Shown here in pieces: positions 1 to 7,635 of a stretch of DNA of 23,086 nucleotides. The stretch comes from Rickettsia typhi (lineage in GTDB: Bacteria > Pseudomonadota > Alphaproteobacteria > Rickettsiales > UBA1997): NCBI GenBank assembly GCA_945874115.1, contig CAMCFD010000016.1, positions 1 to 23,086 on the forward strand, written 5' to 3'. Every line of letters begins with the position of its first letter. Positions within the stretch are counted from its first letter, which is position 1. The notes beneath the pieces are model-generated. The model ran no database searches, was not told where the DNA came from, and worked only from the letters and a program-made list of their open reading frames with translations. The translations under genes were made by a program, and so were the position numbers.

Positions 1-1062
1 GATGGAAATGCGCTTGCACTCAAGGCTGGCTTGTCATTGCAAGATATGGAATTCGTACAATTTCATCCAACTGGAATTGCCGGGAAGGGGTTTTTAATAA
101 GCGAAGCCGCGCGAGGCGAGGGCGCACATCTTCTCAACTCTGAAGGTGAGCGCTTCATGAAAAACTACGCGCCACAAATGATGGAATTATCATCGCGCGA
201 CATCATCGCCCGCGCGATTGCGACTGAAATTTTAGAAGGTCGCGGTTGTGGCAAAAACAAAGATTCGATTCACCTTGACCTCACTTTTTTAAGTGACGAA
301 ACCTTGTCCCAAAAGCTTCCGGGAGTTGTTGAAGTTGCGAAAAATTTTGCGCGAATTGACGTGAAAAAGTCGCCAATCGAAATCGCGCCAACCGCGCATT
401 ACACAATGGGCGGAATTTCAACTAACATCGATTGCCAAGTCGTTGACTTTGATAATAATGTTGTAAAAGGCCTGATGGCAATTGGCGAAACCGCTTGCGT
501 CTCGGTGCATGGCGCCAATCGTTTGGGCTGTAATTCGCTTCTCGATCTAATTGTTTTTGGAAAAATTGCCGGAAAAAACTGGTCGCAAAATTCACAAGAT
601 TATGACGCGACAATTAACAAAATAGCCGAAGATAAAATATCGCAACTTCAAGAAATTATTTTTGGAATTTCTGGCAAAGCTGTTGAGAAAAATATAAAAA
701 GTTTAGAAGAATTGAAAAATGATTTACAAAATATAAATGAAAAATATCTAGGAGTTTTTCGCAGTCAAAACCTTCTAGAGCTTGGATTTGAAGGTCTTCT
801 GTCTTTAATTGAAGAGTTTAAAAATTATGACGTAAAAAATAAATCTTTAATGTTTAACGACGAATTAATTTTATATTTCGAACTTAAAAATTTATTTTTT
901 AATTCCTTTGCTTCATTTTTTTGTGCAATTGAAAGAAAAGAAAGTCGCGGCTCTCATTATCGCCAAGATTTCGAACAAAAAGACGATCTAAATTGGCGTT
1001 TTCACAGCGTAGTAAAATTTGAAAATGGCGAATTGATATTTCGAAAAAAAGAAGTTCGGTGA
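1..1062 (+). CDS. sdhA: Succinate dehydrogenase flavoprotein subunit, 5'-truncated by window edge
   Basis: This is the C-terminal 353 residues of the FAD subunit of complex II, which oxidises succinate to fumarate at the inner membrane. The frame is open from base 1, so the gene starts upstream; full-length family members are about 590-600 residues, so some 240 are missing, including the covalent FAD histidine. Visible active-site elements are FVQFHPTG near the start, RGEGAH, the SSRD arginine, PTAHYTMGG and GANRLGCNSLLDL. The C-terminal SRGSHYRQDF and DDLNW motifs separate it from L-aspartate oxidase (NadB). It ends in TGA at 1060-1062. No sdhB follows: a hairpin and the convergent topA come next. 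In Rickettsia, as I recall, sdhB is also away from sdhCDA. Confidence 0.95.
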   Translation, partial: DGNALALKAGLSLQDMEFVQFHPTGIAGKGFLISEAARGEGAHLLNSEGERFMKNYAPQMMELSSRDIIARAIATEILEGRGCGKNKDSIHLDLTFLSDETLSQKLPGVVEVAKNFARIDVKKSPIEIAPTAHYTMGGISTNIDCQVVDFDNNVVKGLMAIGETACVSVHGANRLGCNSLLDLIVFGKIAGKNWSQNSQDYDATINKIAEDKISQLQEIIFGISGKAVEKNIKSLEELKNDLQNINEKYLGVFRSQNLLELGFEGLLSLIEEFKNYDVKNKSLMFNDELILYFELKNLFFNSFASFFCAIERKESRGSHYRQDFEQKDDLNWRFHSVVKFENGELIFRKKEVR

Positions 1063-1121
1063 TTTTGTTTTCTATATCACTTCTTCTTGGCTAATGAAGC
1101 GCGCATTTTCTAATAACTCCA

Positions 1122-1145
1122 TCCTAACTTTCATGTCCACTTTAA
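1122..1145. repeat. Dispersed short repeat, copy 1
   Basis: These 24 bases match 21 of 24 positions of 22498-22521 at the other end of the window. The shared core is ACTTTCATGTC. Both copies are intergenic, each downstream of a gene that ends nearby. The family is not recognised. Confidence 0.45.
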
Positions 1146-1171
1146 GTTATCCGAAAATATTATAATATTAA

Positions 1172-1211
1172 CATCAAGACGAGATCGCAAATCCCATCTC
1201 GCGATGTATAT
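1172..1211 (+). terminator. Hairpin downstream of sdhA
   Basis: CGAGAT (1180-1185) pairs with ATCTCG (1196-1201). CATC (1172-1175) and GATG (1203-1206) extend the stem past a small internal loop. The stem is followed by TATATTTTT on the plus strand, which suits a factor-independent terminator about 110 bases after the sdhA stop. The T tract is imperfect. Confidence 0.45.
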
Positions 1212-1316
1212 TTTTCACCTTTCTCTTTCCCGCGAAATCGAGAATCTCTCCCTCATCAAATTCCTCAAAACACAATCCCAACAACTATTCAAAAACATAT
1301 TCTGTACAAATTGCCC

Positions 1317-1355
1317 AAAAAAAAGCGCCGCCAACCAAAAGTCGACGACGCTTTT
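1317..1355 (-). terminator. Terminator of topA
   Basis: Read on the minus strand, AAAAGCG-T-CG pairs with CG-G-CGCTTTT (plus-strand arms 1321-1330 and 1346-1355, one mismatch). A run of eight T residues (A run at 1317-1324 on the plus strand) completes a standard intrinsic terminator about 22 bases after the topA stop. Confidence 0.75.
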
Positions 1356-1376
1356 CTATTTCCTCAAAACTCAATC

Positions 1377-3872
1377 CTACGCTTTTTTCTTGAAAGTTTT
1401 TCTGCCACGCCCAGTTTTCGGACGGTTCGCAGCCTCGGCGATTAAATCAACCGCGCGATTCAAACCAACTTCAAGCACGTCATCTTCTTTAAGCGACGCA
1501 TATTTTCCATCGTGCGAAATATACGGGCCGTAAGGTCCGATGCTGGCAACGATTTTCTTGCCGCTTTCTGGGTGAATTCCCACTTCGCGCGGAAGTGACA
1601 ACAAACCAGACGCCGCTTTCAAATCGATCGTGTTCGGGTCAATATTTTTAGGAATCGAAATTCGTTTCGGTTTTTTCACTTTCGCTTTCGCCGGCTTCTT
1701 TTTTGGCGCCGCTTTTTTCTTAGCTTTGCCTTTTTTGCCAGCTTTGGCAGGAGTTTCTTCAACAACTTCTTCCTCTTTCACTTCTTCTTTTTGAGCGGGC
1801 TCAACTTCGCTTCCGTCAAGTTCAAGATATGGGCCGTATGGTCCAATTTTCACCATAACGTCGAAGCCAGTTTTTGGGTCTTTACCTAAATTTCTCGGTT
1901 CAAATGAAGCTTTCGGTTCGCCGCCTTCGCCATTTTCATCACCGGTTTTGTCGAAAATTTGCATTGTGTGCTTACATTCCGGATAATTCGAACATCCGAT
2001 GAACGCGCCAAATTTGCCGAGTCTCAAGCCAAGTTTCCCGGTGTTGCAAGTTGGGCAAGTGTTTTTAACTTCACCTTTTTCGTCAGTTCCAAAAATTTGG
2101 CCACCGATTTTCATGTTGAGCATATCCAAAACTTCCATAAACGGTTTTTGCTCAACCTCTTTTATGTTGGTATAAAAACTTCCCCAGAAATTGGCAAGAA
2201 ATTTCTTCCAGTCAAGTTCGCCGTTTGAAATTATATCAAGTTCGTCTTCAATTGACGCCGTATAGCCATATTCAACATATTTAGCGAAAAATTCTTTCAA
2301 GAAAGTCGTGACAACTCGTCCGCGCTCTTCAGGAAAAAATCGTTTTTTGTCAAGCCTTACATAGCCGCGATCTTGCAAAACCGAAATGATTGAGGCATAA
2401 GTCGAAGGTCGGCCAATGCCAAGTTCTTCAAGCTTTTTCACTAAACTTGCTTCAGAATATCTCGGAGGTGGCTCAGTAAAATGTTGCGCCGGTTTCACTT
2501 CGATCAAGTCGAGATTTTCTTGCGGCTTCAATTCTGGCAAAGGCTGGCGCGTTTCGTCTTCTTCCGCGTCATCATCTTTGTCTTCTTTGTAAATTTTATA
2601 AAATCCGTCAAACTTAACAACCGAGCCAGTCGCACGCGCTTTCGCATAGCTTGGAATCGTGATAATTTCAGCGACAACTTGGTCGAAAATTACATCCGAC
2701 ATTTGTGAAGCGAGCATTCGCTTGAACACAAGGTCATAAAGTTTAAACTGGTCTTCGTCGAGATATTTTTTGGCAATTTGCGGCGAAATAGAAAAGTCGA
2801 CGGGACGAATCGCCTCGTGGGCTTCCTGCGCATTTTTAACCTTACTTTTGAACAAATTCGGCGTTTCAGGAATATAATCTTTGCCAAATGTCGCAACAAT
2901 ATATTCGCGCGCTTTTGCAACAGCTTCAGGCGTAACCGCGATGCTGTCAGTTCTCATATAAGTAATCAAACCTTGGTTGGCGCCATCAATTTCAACGCCT
3001 TCATAAAGTTTTTGCGCCATCATCATTGTCTTTTTCGCAGAAAAACCAAGCTTGCGCGCGGCTTCTTGTTGAAGCGATGAAGTGATAAAAGGCGGATAAG
3101 CGCGTCTTTTTGTTTGTTTTTTGGTAATATCAACAACTTGATATTTTTTGCTTTGAAGAAGATTCTCGATTTTTTTAGCTGTCGCTTCATTTGTGATCGA
3201 AAATTTCTCAAGTTTTTTGCCTTCAATTTCGGTCACTGACGCACTAAATGTAACGTCTTGTGAATTTTCTAGGTCAATTTTAATATCCCAATATTCTTGG
3301 CTTTTGAAAGCTTCAATTTCTTCTTCGCGATCGCAAATTATGCGAAGCGCAACCGACTGAACGCGTCCAGCAGAGCGGCTTCCGGGCAATTTCTTCCACA
3401 AAATTGGCGACAAAGTAAAGCCTACAAGATAGTCAAGGGCGCGTCTTGCTTGTTGTGCGTTGACTAAATCCATGTCAACTTGGCGCGGATTTTTTATTGC
3501 TTCTAAAACTGAACTTTTTGTGATCGAGTTGAACACGATTCGCTCTACAGTAGCTTTCGCTTTCAAGGCTTTTTTCTGCTTCAAAACTTCAAGAACATGC
3601 CAAGCAATTGCTTCTCCTTCGCGGTCAGGATCGGGTGCTAGCAAGATTTTATCGCAATTTTTGGCCGCATCGACAATCATTTTGACTTGTTTCGTCGATT
3701 TTGCCGAAACTTCATAATGCATTTTGAAGTCGTTTTCTGGTTCAACCGAGCCATTTTTGCTGGGCAAATCGCGAATGTGGCCGAAAGAAGCGAGAACATA
3801 ATAGTCCGAGCCAAGATATTTCGAGATAGTTTTCGCTTTCGCCGGAGATTCGACGATTAATAAATTTTTCAT
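1377..3872 (-). CDS. topA: DNA topoisomerase I (type IA)
   Basis: This 831-residue cytoplasmic enzyme relaxes negative supercoils by passing one strand through a transient 5'-phosphotyrosine break. The N-terminal Toprim domain shows LLIVESPAKAKTI and the acidic motif DPDREGEAIAWH. The catalytic tyrosine is Tyr305 in GLITYMRTDSI. GIGRPSTYASII lies in the cleavage-domain core. The C terminus has one four-cysteine zinc ribbon (about residues 605-636, starting CPTC). Two cysteine-free repeats containing GPYGPY follow, near residues 677 and 780. They are separated by an acidic then Lys/Ala/Pro-rich linker (about 690-731), and the tail is basic. The gene is monocistronic, with its own promoter (3905-3933) and terminator. 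Confidence 0.97.
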   Translation of the reverse strand: MKNLLIVESPAKAKTISKYLGSDYYVLASFGHIRDLPSKNGSVEPENDFKMHYEVSAKSTKQVKMIVDAAKNCDKILLAPDPDREGEAIAWHVLEVLKQKKALKAKATVERIVFNSITKSSVLEAIKNPRQVDMDLVNAQQARRALDYLVGFTLSPILWKKLPGSRSAGRVQSVALRIICDREEEIEAFKSQEYWDIKIDLENSQDVTFSASVTEIEGKKLEKFSITNEATAKKIENLLQSKKYQVVDITKKQTKRRAYPPFITSSLQQEAARKLGFSAKKTMMMAQKLYEGVEIDGANQGLITYMRTDSIAVTPEAVAKAREYIVATFGKDYIPETPNLFKSKVKNAQEAHEAIRPVDFSISPQIAKKYLDEDQFKLYDLVFKRMLASQMSDVIFDQVVAEIITIPSYAKARATGSVVKFDGFYKIYKEDKDDDAEEDETRQPLPELKPQENLDLIEVKPAQHFTEPPPRYSEASLVKKLEELGIGRPSTYASIISVLQDRGYVRLDKKRFFPEERGRVVTTFLKEFFAKYVEYGYTASIEDELDIISNGELDWKKFLANFWGSFYTNIKEVEQKPFMEVLDMLNMKIGGQIFGTDEKGEVKNTCPTCNTGKLGLRLGKFGAFIGCSNYPECKHTMQIFDKTGDENGEGGEPKASFEPRNLGKDPKTGFDVMVKIGPYGPYLELDGSEVEPAQKEEVKEEEVVEETPAKAGKKGKAKKKAAPKKKPAKAKVKKPKRISIPKNIDPNTIDLKAASGLLSLPREVGIHPESGKKIVASIGPYGPYISHDGKYASLKEDDVLEVGLNRAVDLIAEAANRPKTGRGRKTFKKKA

Positions 3873-3904
3873 TTAATTTTAGTTGAATAAATAAAGTTCG
3901 ACTA

Positions 3905-3933
3905 ACTATATATTAAACCAATCAAAAAGTCAA
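3905..3933 (-). promoter_or_regulatory. topA promoter
   Basis: On the minus strand, TTGACT (3928-3933) and TATAGT (3905-3910) are 17 bases apart, a near-consensus sigma-70 promoter. Transcription would start near 3898 and leave a leader of about 25 bases before the topA ATG. The ppdK promoter uses the same TTGACT -35 box. Confidence 0.65.
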
Positions 3934-4143
3934 ATTTTATGGTCCTTTAGTCATTTTGGCCTAGAAAATATTGCCTCTAATAAGATTTGTATTTTGTGTA
4001 TTTTTGAAATATTTGACTCAAATTAATGGCTTTTAAGCTTGAAAGCAAAGCTTTTGAAGGGTTTTATGTCGCGAAAATCTTACTCAGGCAAGGCAAAGCG
4101 ATTTTCATTGCACTTTTGTAAAAACCATAAAAATATTGCGAAA

Positions 4144-4169
4144 TTGTAGCGAAATGATACAGTTTCGCT
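4144..4169 (-). terminator. Possible terminator of the ribH-nadC operon
   Basis: On the minus strand, immediately after the TAA of the last operon gene, AGCGAAA pairs with TTTCGCT across an 8-base loop. The sequence that follows is ACAATTT, so the T tract is poor and the call is tentative. Confidence 0.35.
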
Positions 4170-4628
4170 TTAATCGATCGACGAAACGCAGCTTTTCTTC
4201 GGAGGATTGCAAAAAAGCGGCGATTTTAATATGATTCTGTTGTAAAAGCTCTCGACCTTGAGAATTTTGTTATTTTCGTCAAAATTTATGACTATTTCGT
4301 GATTTTGATAATTTTGCGGTAAAAAATAACTTATAATTGGCAAAAATTCATAAAATTTAGTGTCTTTTTTAGTAAAACTATATTGTTTGACGAAATTTCC
4401 GCTGTTATCAAGCCAAACTCTCGATGAAAGCTTGTTATTGCCAAAAACCGTAGATTTATTCGATTGTTTCTGGTTTTGAAGCTTGTCGATAATTGCGCTA
4501 ATATTAGGTTTTTCTATTGAGGAATCGAAAAAAACATATTCTTCTTTGCTCATTTTTGGCTGACAAGAAAAAATTGCAAATGTCAAAAGAATAAAAATAA
4601 TTTTTTGTGACGCGCTTTTAATTTTCAT
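4170..4628 (-). CDS. Putative lipoprotein of unknown function, last gene of the ribH-nadC operon
   Basis: This 152-residue protein begins with a short basic segment, a hydrophobic stretch and the lipobox-like FAIFSC, giving a predicted lipidated cysteine at position 22. I therefore expect a small periplasm-facing lipoprotein. The mature part is Asn/Lys-rich and includes a beta-type segment, EIVINFDENNKILKVESF. This faintly recalls the last strands of BamE/SmpA-type outer-membrane assembly lipoproteins, but it is not enough for a name. Two cysteines near the end (CNPPKKSC) could form a disulfide. The start overlaps the end of the preceding lipoprotein gene by 11 bases, which implies translational coupling. 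Confidence 0.7.
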   Translation of the reverse strand: MKIKSASQKIIFILLTFAIFSCQPKMSKEEYVFFDSSIEKPNISAIIDKLQNQKQSNKSTVFGNNKLSSRVWLDNSGNFVKQYSFTKKDTKFYEFLPIISYFLPQNYQNHEIVINFDENNKILKVESFYNRIILKSPLFCNPPKKSCVSSID

Positions 4629-5346
4629 ATTTTGATTTTTTTGTAGGTTTTTTTGCGGTTTTAGATTTGGTTTTTTTAAGCTTTTTAATTTTCTTAACTT
4701 TAAAATCAGACTTTGTTTTGATCGCGCTGTTTTCTAAGAAATCATTTATGATAGTTTGTGTGCCGTTTAATTTTTCATTTAAAATATTTGCTTCAACTTT
4801 GTGACCATTGAAAATTTTGTTAAGCTGTTTTAAATCTTGGTTTTTAAAGGCATTTTTAATTTCCAAAAATTCTTCATCGTGAGATTTTTCGGGCAATAAT
4901 TTCGAGCTTCTAAAATTCACTTCTCCTAAAAATAAAATTTTATCTTGTTTAACTTCAAAAGCCATTTCCGGCTTGGTTTTTCGCTGTTGATTTAGGCCGC
5001 CAAATTTTGGATTTAGTGCATTGTTTTTATAAAGTCGGCCAGTTTGTTCAAAGCCGCGAATTTCGTATAATCCGGTTTCAAGCATTAAAATTTGGTAATA
5101 TTTTGATGGCTTTAAATCGAAGCAATCATCAATTGACACGGTTTGTTTTTCGTCATATTTACACCAAGTTGTGGTAGGATATTTCGAGCTTAGTTTGAAT
5201 AAAATTATACCTTGTTTGTTGATTGGAAAGCGGTTGACGAAGTTTCCTGAATTTGGAAATCTCGCAGAAATCGCGCTGTTAAGCCACGAACAATTTTGCA
5301 GAAAAAATAAAGATATAATTATTAGAAATTTTGTGGTTTTTTTCAT
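4618..5346 (-). CDS. Putative lipoprotein with lysine-rich tail, unknown function
   Basis: The protein has 242 residues. MKKTTKF followed by a hydrophobic run ending in FFLQNC suggests a lipoprotein signal with lipidation at Cys19. The Q-N before the cysteine fits the lipobox consensus poorly, so a plain signal peptide or anchor is possible. The middle contains a cysteine pair (WCKYDE and DDCFDL) that could form a disulfide in the periplasm, and aromatic strands such as YYQILMLETGLYEIRGF. The last 35 or so residues are strongly basic (repeated KK, KTK, KKP), which could bind nucleic acid, peptidoglycan or acidic lipid. It starts 12 bases after nadC and overlaps the next gene. I do not recognise the family. 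Confidence 0.7.
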   Translation of the reverse strand: MKKTTKFLIIISLFFLQNCSWLNSAISARFPNSGNFVNRFPINKQGIILFKLSSKYPTTTWCKYDEKQTVSIDDCFDLKPSKYYQILMLETGLYEIRGFEQTGRLYKNNALNPKFGGLNQQRKTKPEMAFEVKQDKILFLGEVNFRSSKLLPEKSHDEEFLEIKNAFKNQDLKQLNKIFNGHKVEANILNEKLNGTQTIINDFLENSAIKTKSDFKVKKIKKLKKTKSKTAKKPTKKSKYEN

Positions 5347-5358
5347 AAATTTATTTTT

Positions 5359-6213
5359 TTAAATTACGTCAAGGCCAATATCGACAGATCTTGCCGAGTG
5401 AGTTATGGCGCCAATTGAAATAAAATCGACGTCTAAATTTCGATATTTTTTTATGTTTTTTAAATTGATTCCACCAGAAATTTCTATTTTGCAAGAATTC
5501 TTGATAATGTCTTTTGCTTTTTTAATTTGAGAAGGCTTCATATTGTCAAGCATAATGATATCTGGCTTTGATTTTATTGCCTTGGCAACTTGTCGCAAAT
5601 TGTCGCATTCAACTTCTATTTTTAAGCCTTTTGCATTTTTTTTCGCGCGAGAAATTGCTTCTTCAATGCTTCCTGAGGCCGCGATGTGATTGTCTTTTAT
5701 CAATACCATGTCGGATAAATTTAGGCGATGGTTTTTTCCGCCACCAATCACAACTGCATATTTCTCAAGGTTGCGCAGGCCTAAAGTGGTTTTTCTGGTA
5801 TCGAGAATTTGCGTTTTTTTGTTGTTTAAAGTTTTGACGAATTTGTTCGTCAGCGTTGAAATTCCGCTTAAATGTTGAATTGTGTTAAGAATAATTCTCT
5901 CGGCGGCAAAAATTAATTTTGCATTGCCAACGCCTTTGGCGATTGATTTTGAGCGCTTGACAGAACTTCCGTCAGAGGCTAAAATTTTTAATTGCAACTT
6001 GCTATTCTTAAATTTTGGCGTTGATTTTAAAATGTCGAAACAGATTTTGACCGCGTCAATTCCGCATAAAATTATTTGTTCGCGCGATTTAATATCAAAC
6101 GCAATTTCGTGATTGTCAGGAATTGTCAAATCGCTGGTGATGTCGTTCAAAGCTTCATCTTCTTTCAACGCAATTTCAATAATTTTAGTTAATTCGTCTT
6201 TGATATTTTTCAT
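5359..6213 (-). CDS. nadC: Nicotinate-nucleotide pyrophosphorylase (quinolinate phosphoribosyltransferase)
   Basis: NadC converts quinolinate and PRPP to nicotinate mononucleotide, CO2 and pyrophosphate in de novo NAD synthesis. At 284 residues it has the usual family length. Recognisable substrate-binding elements are the arginine in AAERIILN (Arg106), DTRKTT (138-143), GGGKNHR (157-163), KDNHI (173-177), EVECDN and LDNM. The C-terminal ISGGINLKNI and ISIGAITHS are the phosphate-binding strands of the barrel. The ATG comes directly after the stop of the upstream gene, so the two are almost certainly translated together. No nadA or nadB is in the window. Confidence 0.96.
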   Translation of the reverse strand: MKNIKDELTKIIEIALKEDEALNDITSDLTIPDNHEIAFDIKSREQIILCGIDAVKICFDILKSTPKFKNSKLQLKILASDGSSVKRSKSIAKGVGNAKLIFAAERIILNTIQHLSGISTLTNKFVKTLNNKKTQILDTRKTTLGLRNLEKYAVVIGGGKNHRLNLSDMVLIKDNHIAASGSIEEAISRAKKNAKGLKIEVECDNLRQVAKAIKSKPDIIMLDNMKPSQIKKAKDIIKNSCKIEISGGINLKNIKKYRNLDVDFISIGAITHSARSVDIGLDVI

Positions 6214-6972
6214 CTAATTTGTGCAATTTTTTGGATTGAATTTCTGGTTTTTAAGTTTTGCCAATCTCGAGTTAATAAAATAGCGCATAAAATTCATTTC
6301 TTCAACGCTAATTTTGGTTTTGTTTTTTTCTACGTCAGAAATTATATTGGTGATAATCTTGAAAGCCATACAGCCATTGCCTTGCTTGGCATGAATAAAA
6401 GCAGGCATTTGTTTTGTCCATAGCGGCGCATTTTGCGCATTATTTTCGCTTAATCTGTAAGCCAATTTTAAGGCGAGGGCGTCGTCTTTCAAAACATTAT
6501 TCGCGAGATAAATTGCCTGAAAAAGCCACCACCAATTTTTGTCGAGGTCTTTTTCGGCGTGGTTTTGAAGATAGTTCGTGATTAGGCGCAAATCTTCTTC
6601 ATTTTGCGTGTTAGAATAAACATAGGCCGCAAGAGATGGCGTTAAATTTGAGTGATAATTTAGCTCGTCAAGCGTCATAAACCAGCCGTAGAGCTTTGTA
6701 TAATCGTAGTATTTTAGCGAAACGAAGCCCGCAAAAACGTCTCCAGCATTTTGAATTCGCGTTGAAAATATGCGAAATAAAAATTCGTCATCGCCAAAAG
6801 CAAATGTCTTGAGCGCATATTTAGAAGGCAATTCGGGGATTAAATTATATTCGGGTTTGATATTTTGAGTTTTATAGCTGAAAAAAATATGCACAATAAA
6901 AGTCGCAAGGAATAAATAGAAAAAGATTTTATGTGAATATGTATGGAAAAAAATCGCGAAATCTTTATTCAT
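6214..6972 (-). CDS. Single-pass membrane protein of unknown function between ribH and nadC
   Basis: This 252-residue protein has one strong hydrophobic segment near the N terminus (about residues 13-31, KIFFYLFLATFIVHIFF) and then a soluble domain. The soluble part is rich in aromatic and helical segments, including DLDKNWWWLFQAIYLANNV and ALALKLAYRLS. Those fit a helical-repeat (TPR-like) fold, but no clear repeat register can be read. Most of the protein probably faces the periplasm. It starts 17 bases after ribH and ends directly before nadC, so it belongs to the operon. I do not recognise the family and infer no catalytic role. Confidence 0.75.
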   Translation of the reverse strand: MNKDFAIFFHTYSHKIFFYLFLATFIVHIFFSYKTQNIKPEYNLIPELPSKYALKTFAFGDDEFLFRIFSTRIQNAGDVFAGFVSLKYYDYTKLYGWFMTLDELNYHSNLTPSLAAYVYSNTQNEEDLRLITNYLQNHAEKDLDKNWWWLFQAIYLANNVLKDDALALKLAYRLSENNAQNAPLWTKQMPAFIHAKQGNGCMAFKIITNIISDVEKNKTKISVEEMNFMRYFINSRLAKLKNQKFNPKNCTN

Positions 6973-6989
6973 CTATAAAAAATTGGTGT

Positions 6990-7415
6990 TTATTTTGCGA
7001 ATTTTTCTTTTAGTTCGATCATTTGAAGACAAGCTCGAGCTGCGAATCCGCCTTTGTCTTTTTGCTGTGGATTGGCGCGCGCCAATGCTTGAGCTTCATT
7101 TTCGGTTGTGATAATTCCGTTGCCAATTGCAAGCTTTTTTTTGACCGCAAGTCTTGAAATTGCACTCGCACTTTCGTTTGCGACAATATCGTAATGTGAA
7201 GTTTCGCCGCGAATTACACAGCCAAGCGCGATATATCCGCAATATTTGTCGGTTTCGTTAGCAAGCGTAATTGCAACAGGAATTTCAAGCGCGCCCAAAA
7301 CATCGACAATTTCATATTTTGCACCTTGTTTTTCAAGCTCGCGAATCGCGCCGCTAAGCAGCATTTCAGAAATATGCTCATAAAATCTAGCCTGAACAAT
7401 TAGGATTTTTTTCAT
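6990..7415 (-). CDS. ribH: 6,7-dimethyl-8-ribityllumazine synthase
   Basis: RibH condenses 5-amino-6-ribitylaminouracil with 3,4-dihydroxy-2-butanone 4-phosphate to give lumazine, the penultimate step of riboflavin synthesis. From the chosen ATG (7413-7415) the protein is 141 residues, slightly below the usual 150-160. Family motifs in order are ILIVQARFYEHI, GALEIPVA, GCVIRGETSHYDIV with the catalytic histidine, and IGNGIITTENEAQALARA. A longer frame reaches a TTG at 7446-7448, but that codon lies in the promoter -10 box, so the internal ATG is preferred. It is the first gene of a five-gene operon. No FMN riboswitch is visible upstream. Confidence 0.95.
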   Translation of the reverse strand: MKKILIVQARFYEHISEMLLSGAIRELEKQGAKYEIVDVLGALEIPVAITLANETDKYCGYIALGCVIRGETSHYDIVANESASAISRLAVKKKLAIGNGIITTENEAQALARANPQQKDKGGFAARACLQMIELKEKFAK

Positions 7416-7447
7416 AGTCAAAATGTTTAAATATATATTAGTCGCCA

Positions 7448-7475
7448 ATTCTAGCGTATTTCATCGAATTTTCAA
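7448..7475 (-). promoter_or_regulatory. Promoter of the ribH-nadC operon
   Basis: On the minus strand, TTGAAA (7470-7475) and TAGAAT (7448-7453) are separated by 16 bases. Transcription would begin near 7441, leaving a leader of about 26 bases, too short for a riboswitch. This placement also supports the ribH start at 7415. Confidence 0.55.
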
Positions 7476-7519
7476 TAGAATTTTGAGTTTTTATTAGGCC
7501 CCTGATTCAGCGAGTTTTG

Positions 7520-7561
7520 AGCATAATAACCTTATTTTTATAATGTTATTAGAATTATGCT
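7520..7561. repeat. Imperfect inverted repeat between ribH and mnhE
   Basis: AGCATAATAAC (7520-7530) faces GTTATTAGAATTATGCT (7545-7561). AGCATAA pairs with TTATGCT and TAAC with GTTA, with extra bases on one side. It lies between divergent promoters and could be an operator or a transcribed hairpin. Confidence 0.4.
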
Positions 7562-7593
7562 AAAAATCATATTTCTTTTTCTAAATAAAATTG

Positions 7594-7599
7594 TATAAT
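7594..7599 (+). promoter_or_regulatory. -10 element upstream of mnhE-like gene
   Basis: A consensus TATAAT lies 36 bases before the preferred ATG. No good -35 box is seen at 16-18 bases. The element argues against starting the protein at the TTG at 7591, which it overlaps. Confidence 0.45.
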
Positions 7600-7635
7600 T
7601 ATAGACATTATTTTTCAAAACAAGCTTATAAATTC

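Larger units (their letters stand above)
1063..1376. other. Intergenic region between convergent sdhA and topA
   Basis: This 314-base gap holds no credible gene. It contains a copy of a short dispersed repeat (1122-1145), a perfect 14-bp palindrome AATATTATAATATT (1156-1169), a hairpin suited to ending sdhA transcription (1172-1206), and the topA terminator on the other strand (1317-1355). A plus-strand open frame here runs into topA antisense and resembles nothing known. Confidence 0.7.
3873..4169. other. Intergenic region upstream of topA
   Basis: The 297 bases between the topA start and the lipoprotein operon hold no gene. Besides the topA promoter there are three weak hairpins: AAGCTT repeated at 4036-4041 and 4049-4054, GAAAATC/GATTTTC (4073-4079 with 4100-4106), and AGCGAAA/TTTCGCT (4148-4154 with 4163-4169). 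Confidence 0.6.

Noticed and set aside
1..1062. Reading the first gene as L-aspartate oxidase (nadB), tempting because nadC is nearby
   Set aside because: HYTMGG, GANRLGCNSLLDL and the C-terminal SRGSHYRQDF with DDLNW fit the SdhA pattern better than NadB.
1072..1134. Minus-strand 20-residue frame starting MKVRMELLE across the dispersed repeat
   Set aside because: It is too short, has no ribosome binding site, and copy 2 of the repeat diverges into a different short peptide, so coding is unlikely.
1204..1533. A 109-residue plus-strand open frame
   Set aside because: It is antisense to the topA 3' end and its terminator, has low-complexity Phe/Ser/Lys content and resembles no protein.
4021..4110. 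Small gene or pseudogene on the minus strand (short frame starting MKIALPCLSKIF)
   Set aside because: It stops after 14 codons, continues only after a stop and matches no recognisable protein. Intergenic hairpins are the safer description.
7416..7448. TTG start for ribH at 7448
   Set aside because: The codon overlaps the -10 box of a good promoter, and the family N terminus matches from the ATG at 7415.
7416..7470. FMN riboswitch upstream of ribH
   Set aside because: The inferred leader is about 26 bases and contains none of the conserved RFN-element blocks.
7591..7635. TTG start giving a 178-residue MnhE-like protein
   Set aside because: The TATAAT at 7594-7599 overlaps it. The ATG at 7636 gives the normal family length and starts right at the first membrane segment.
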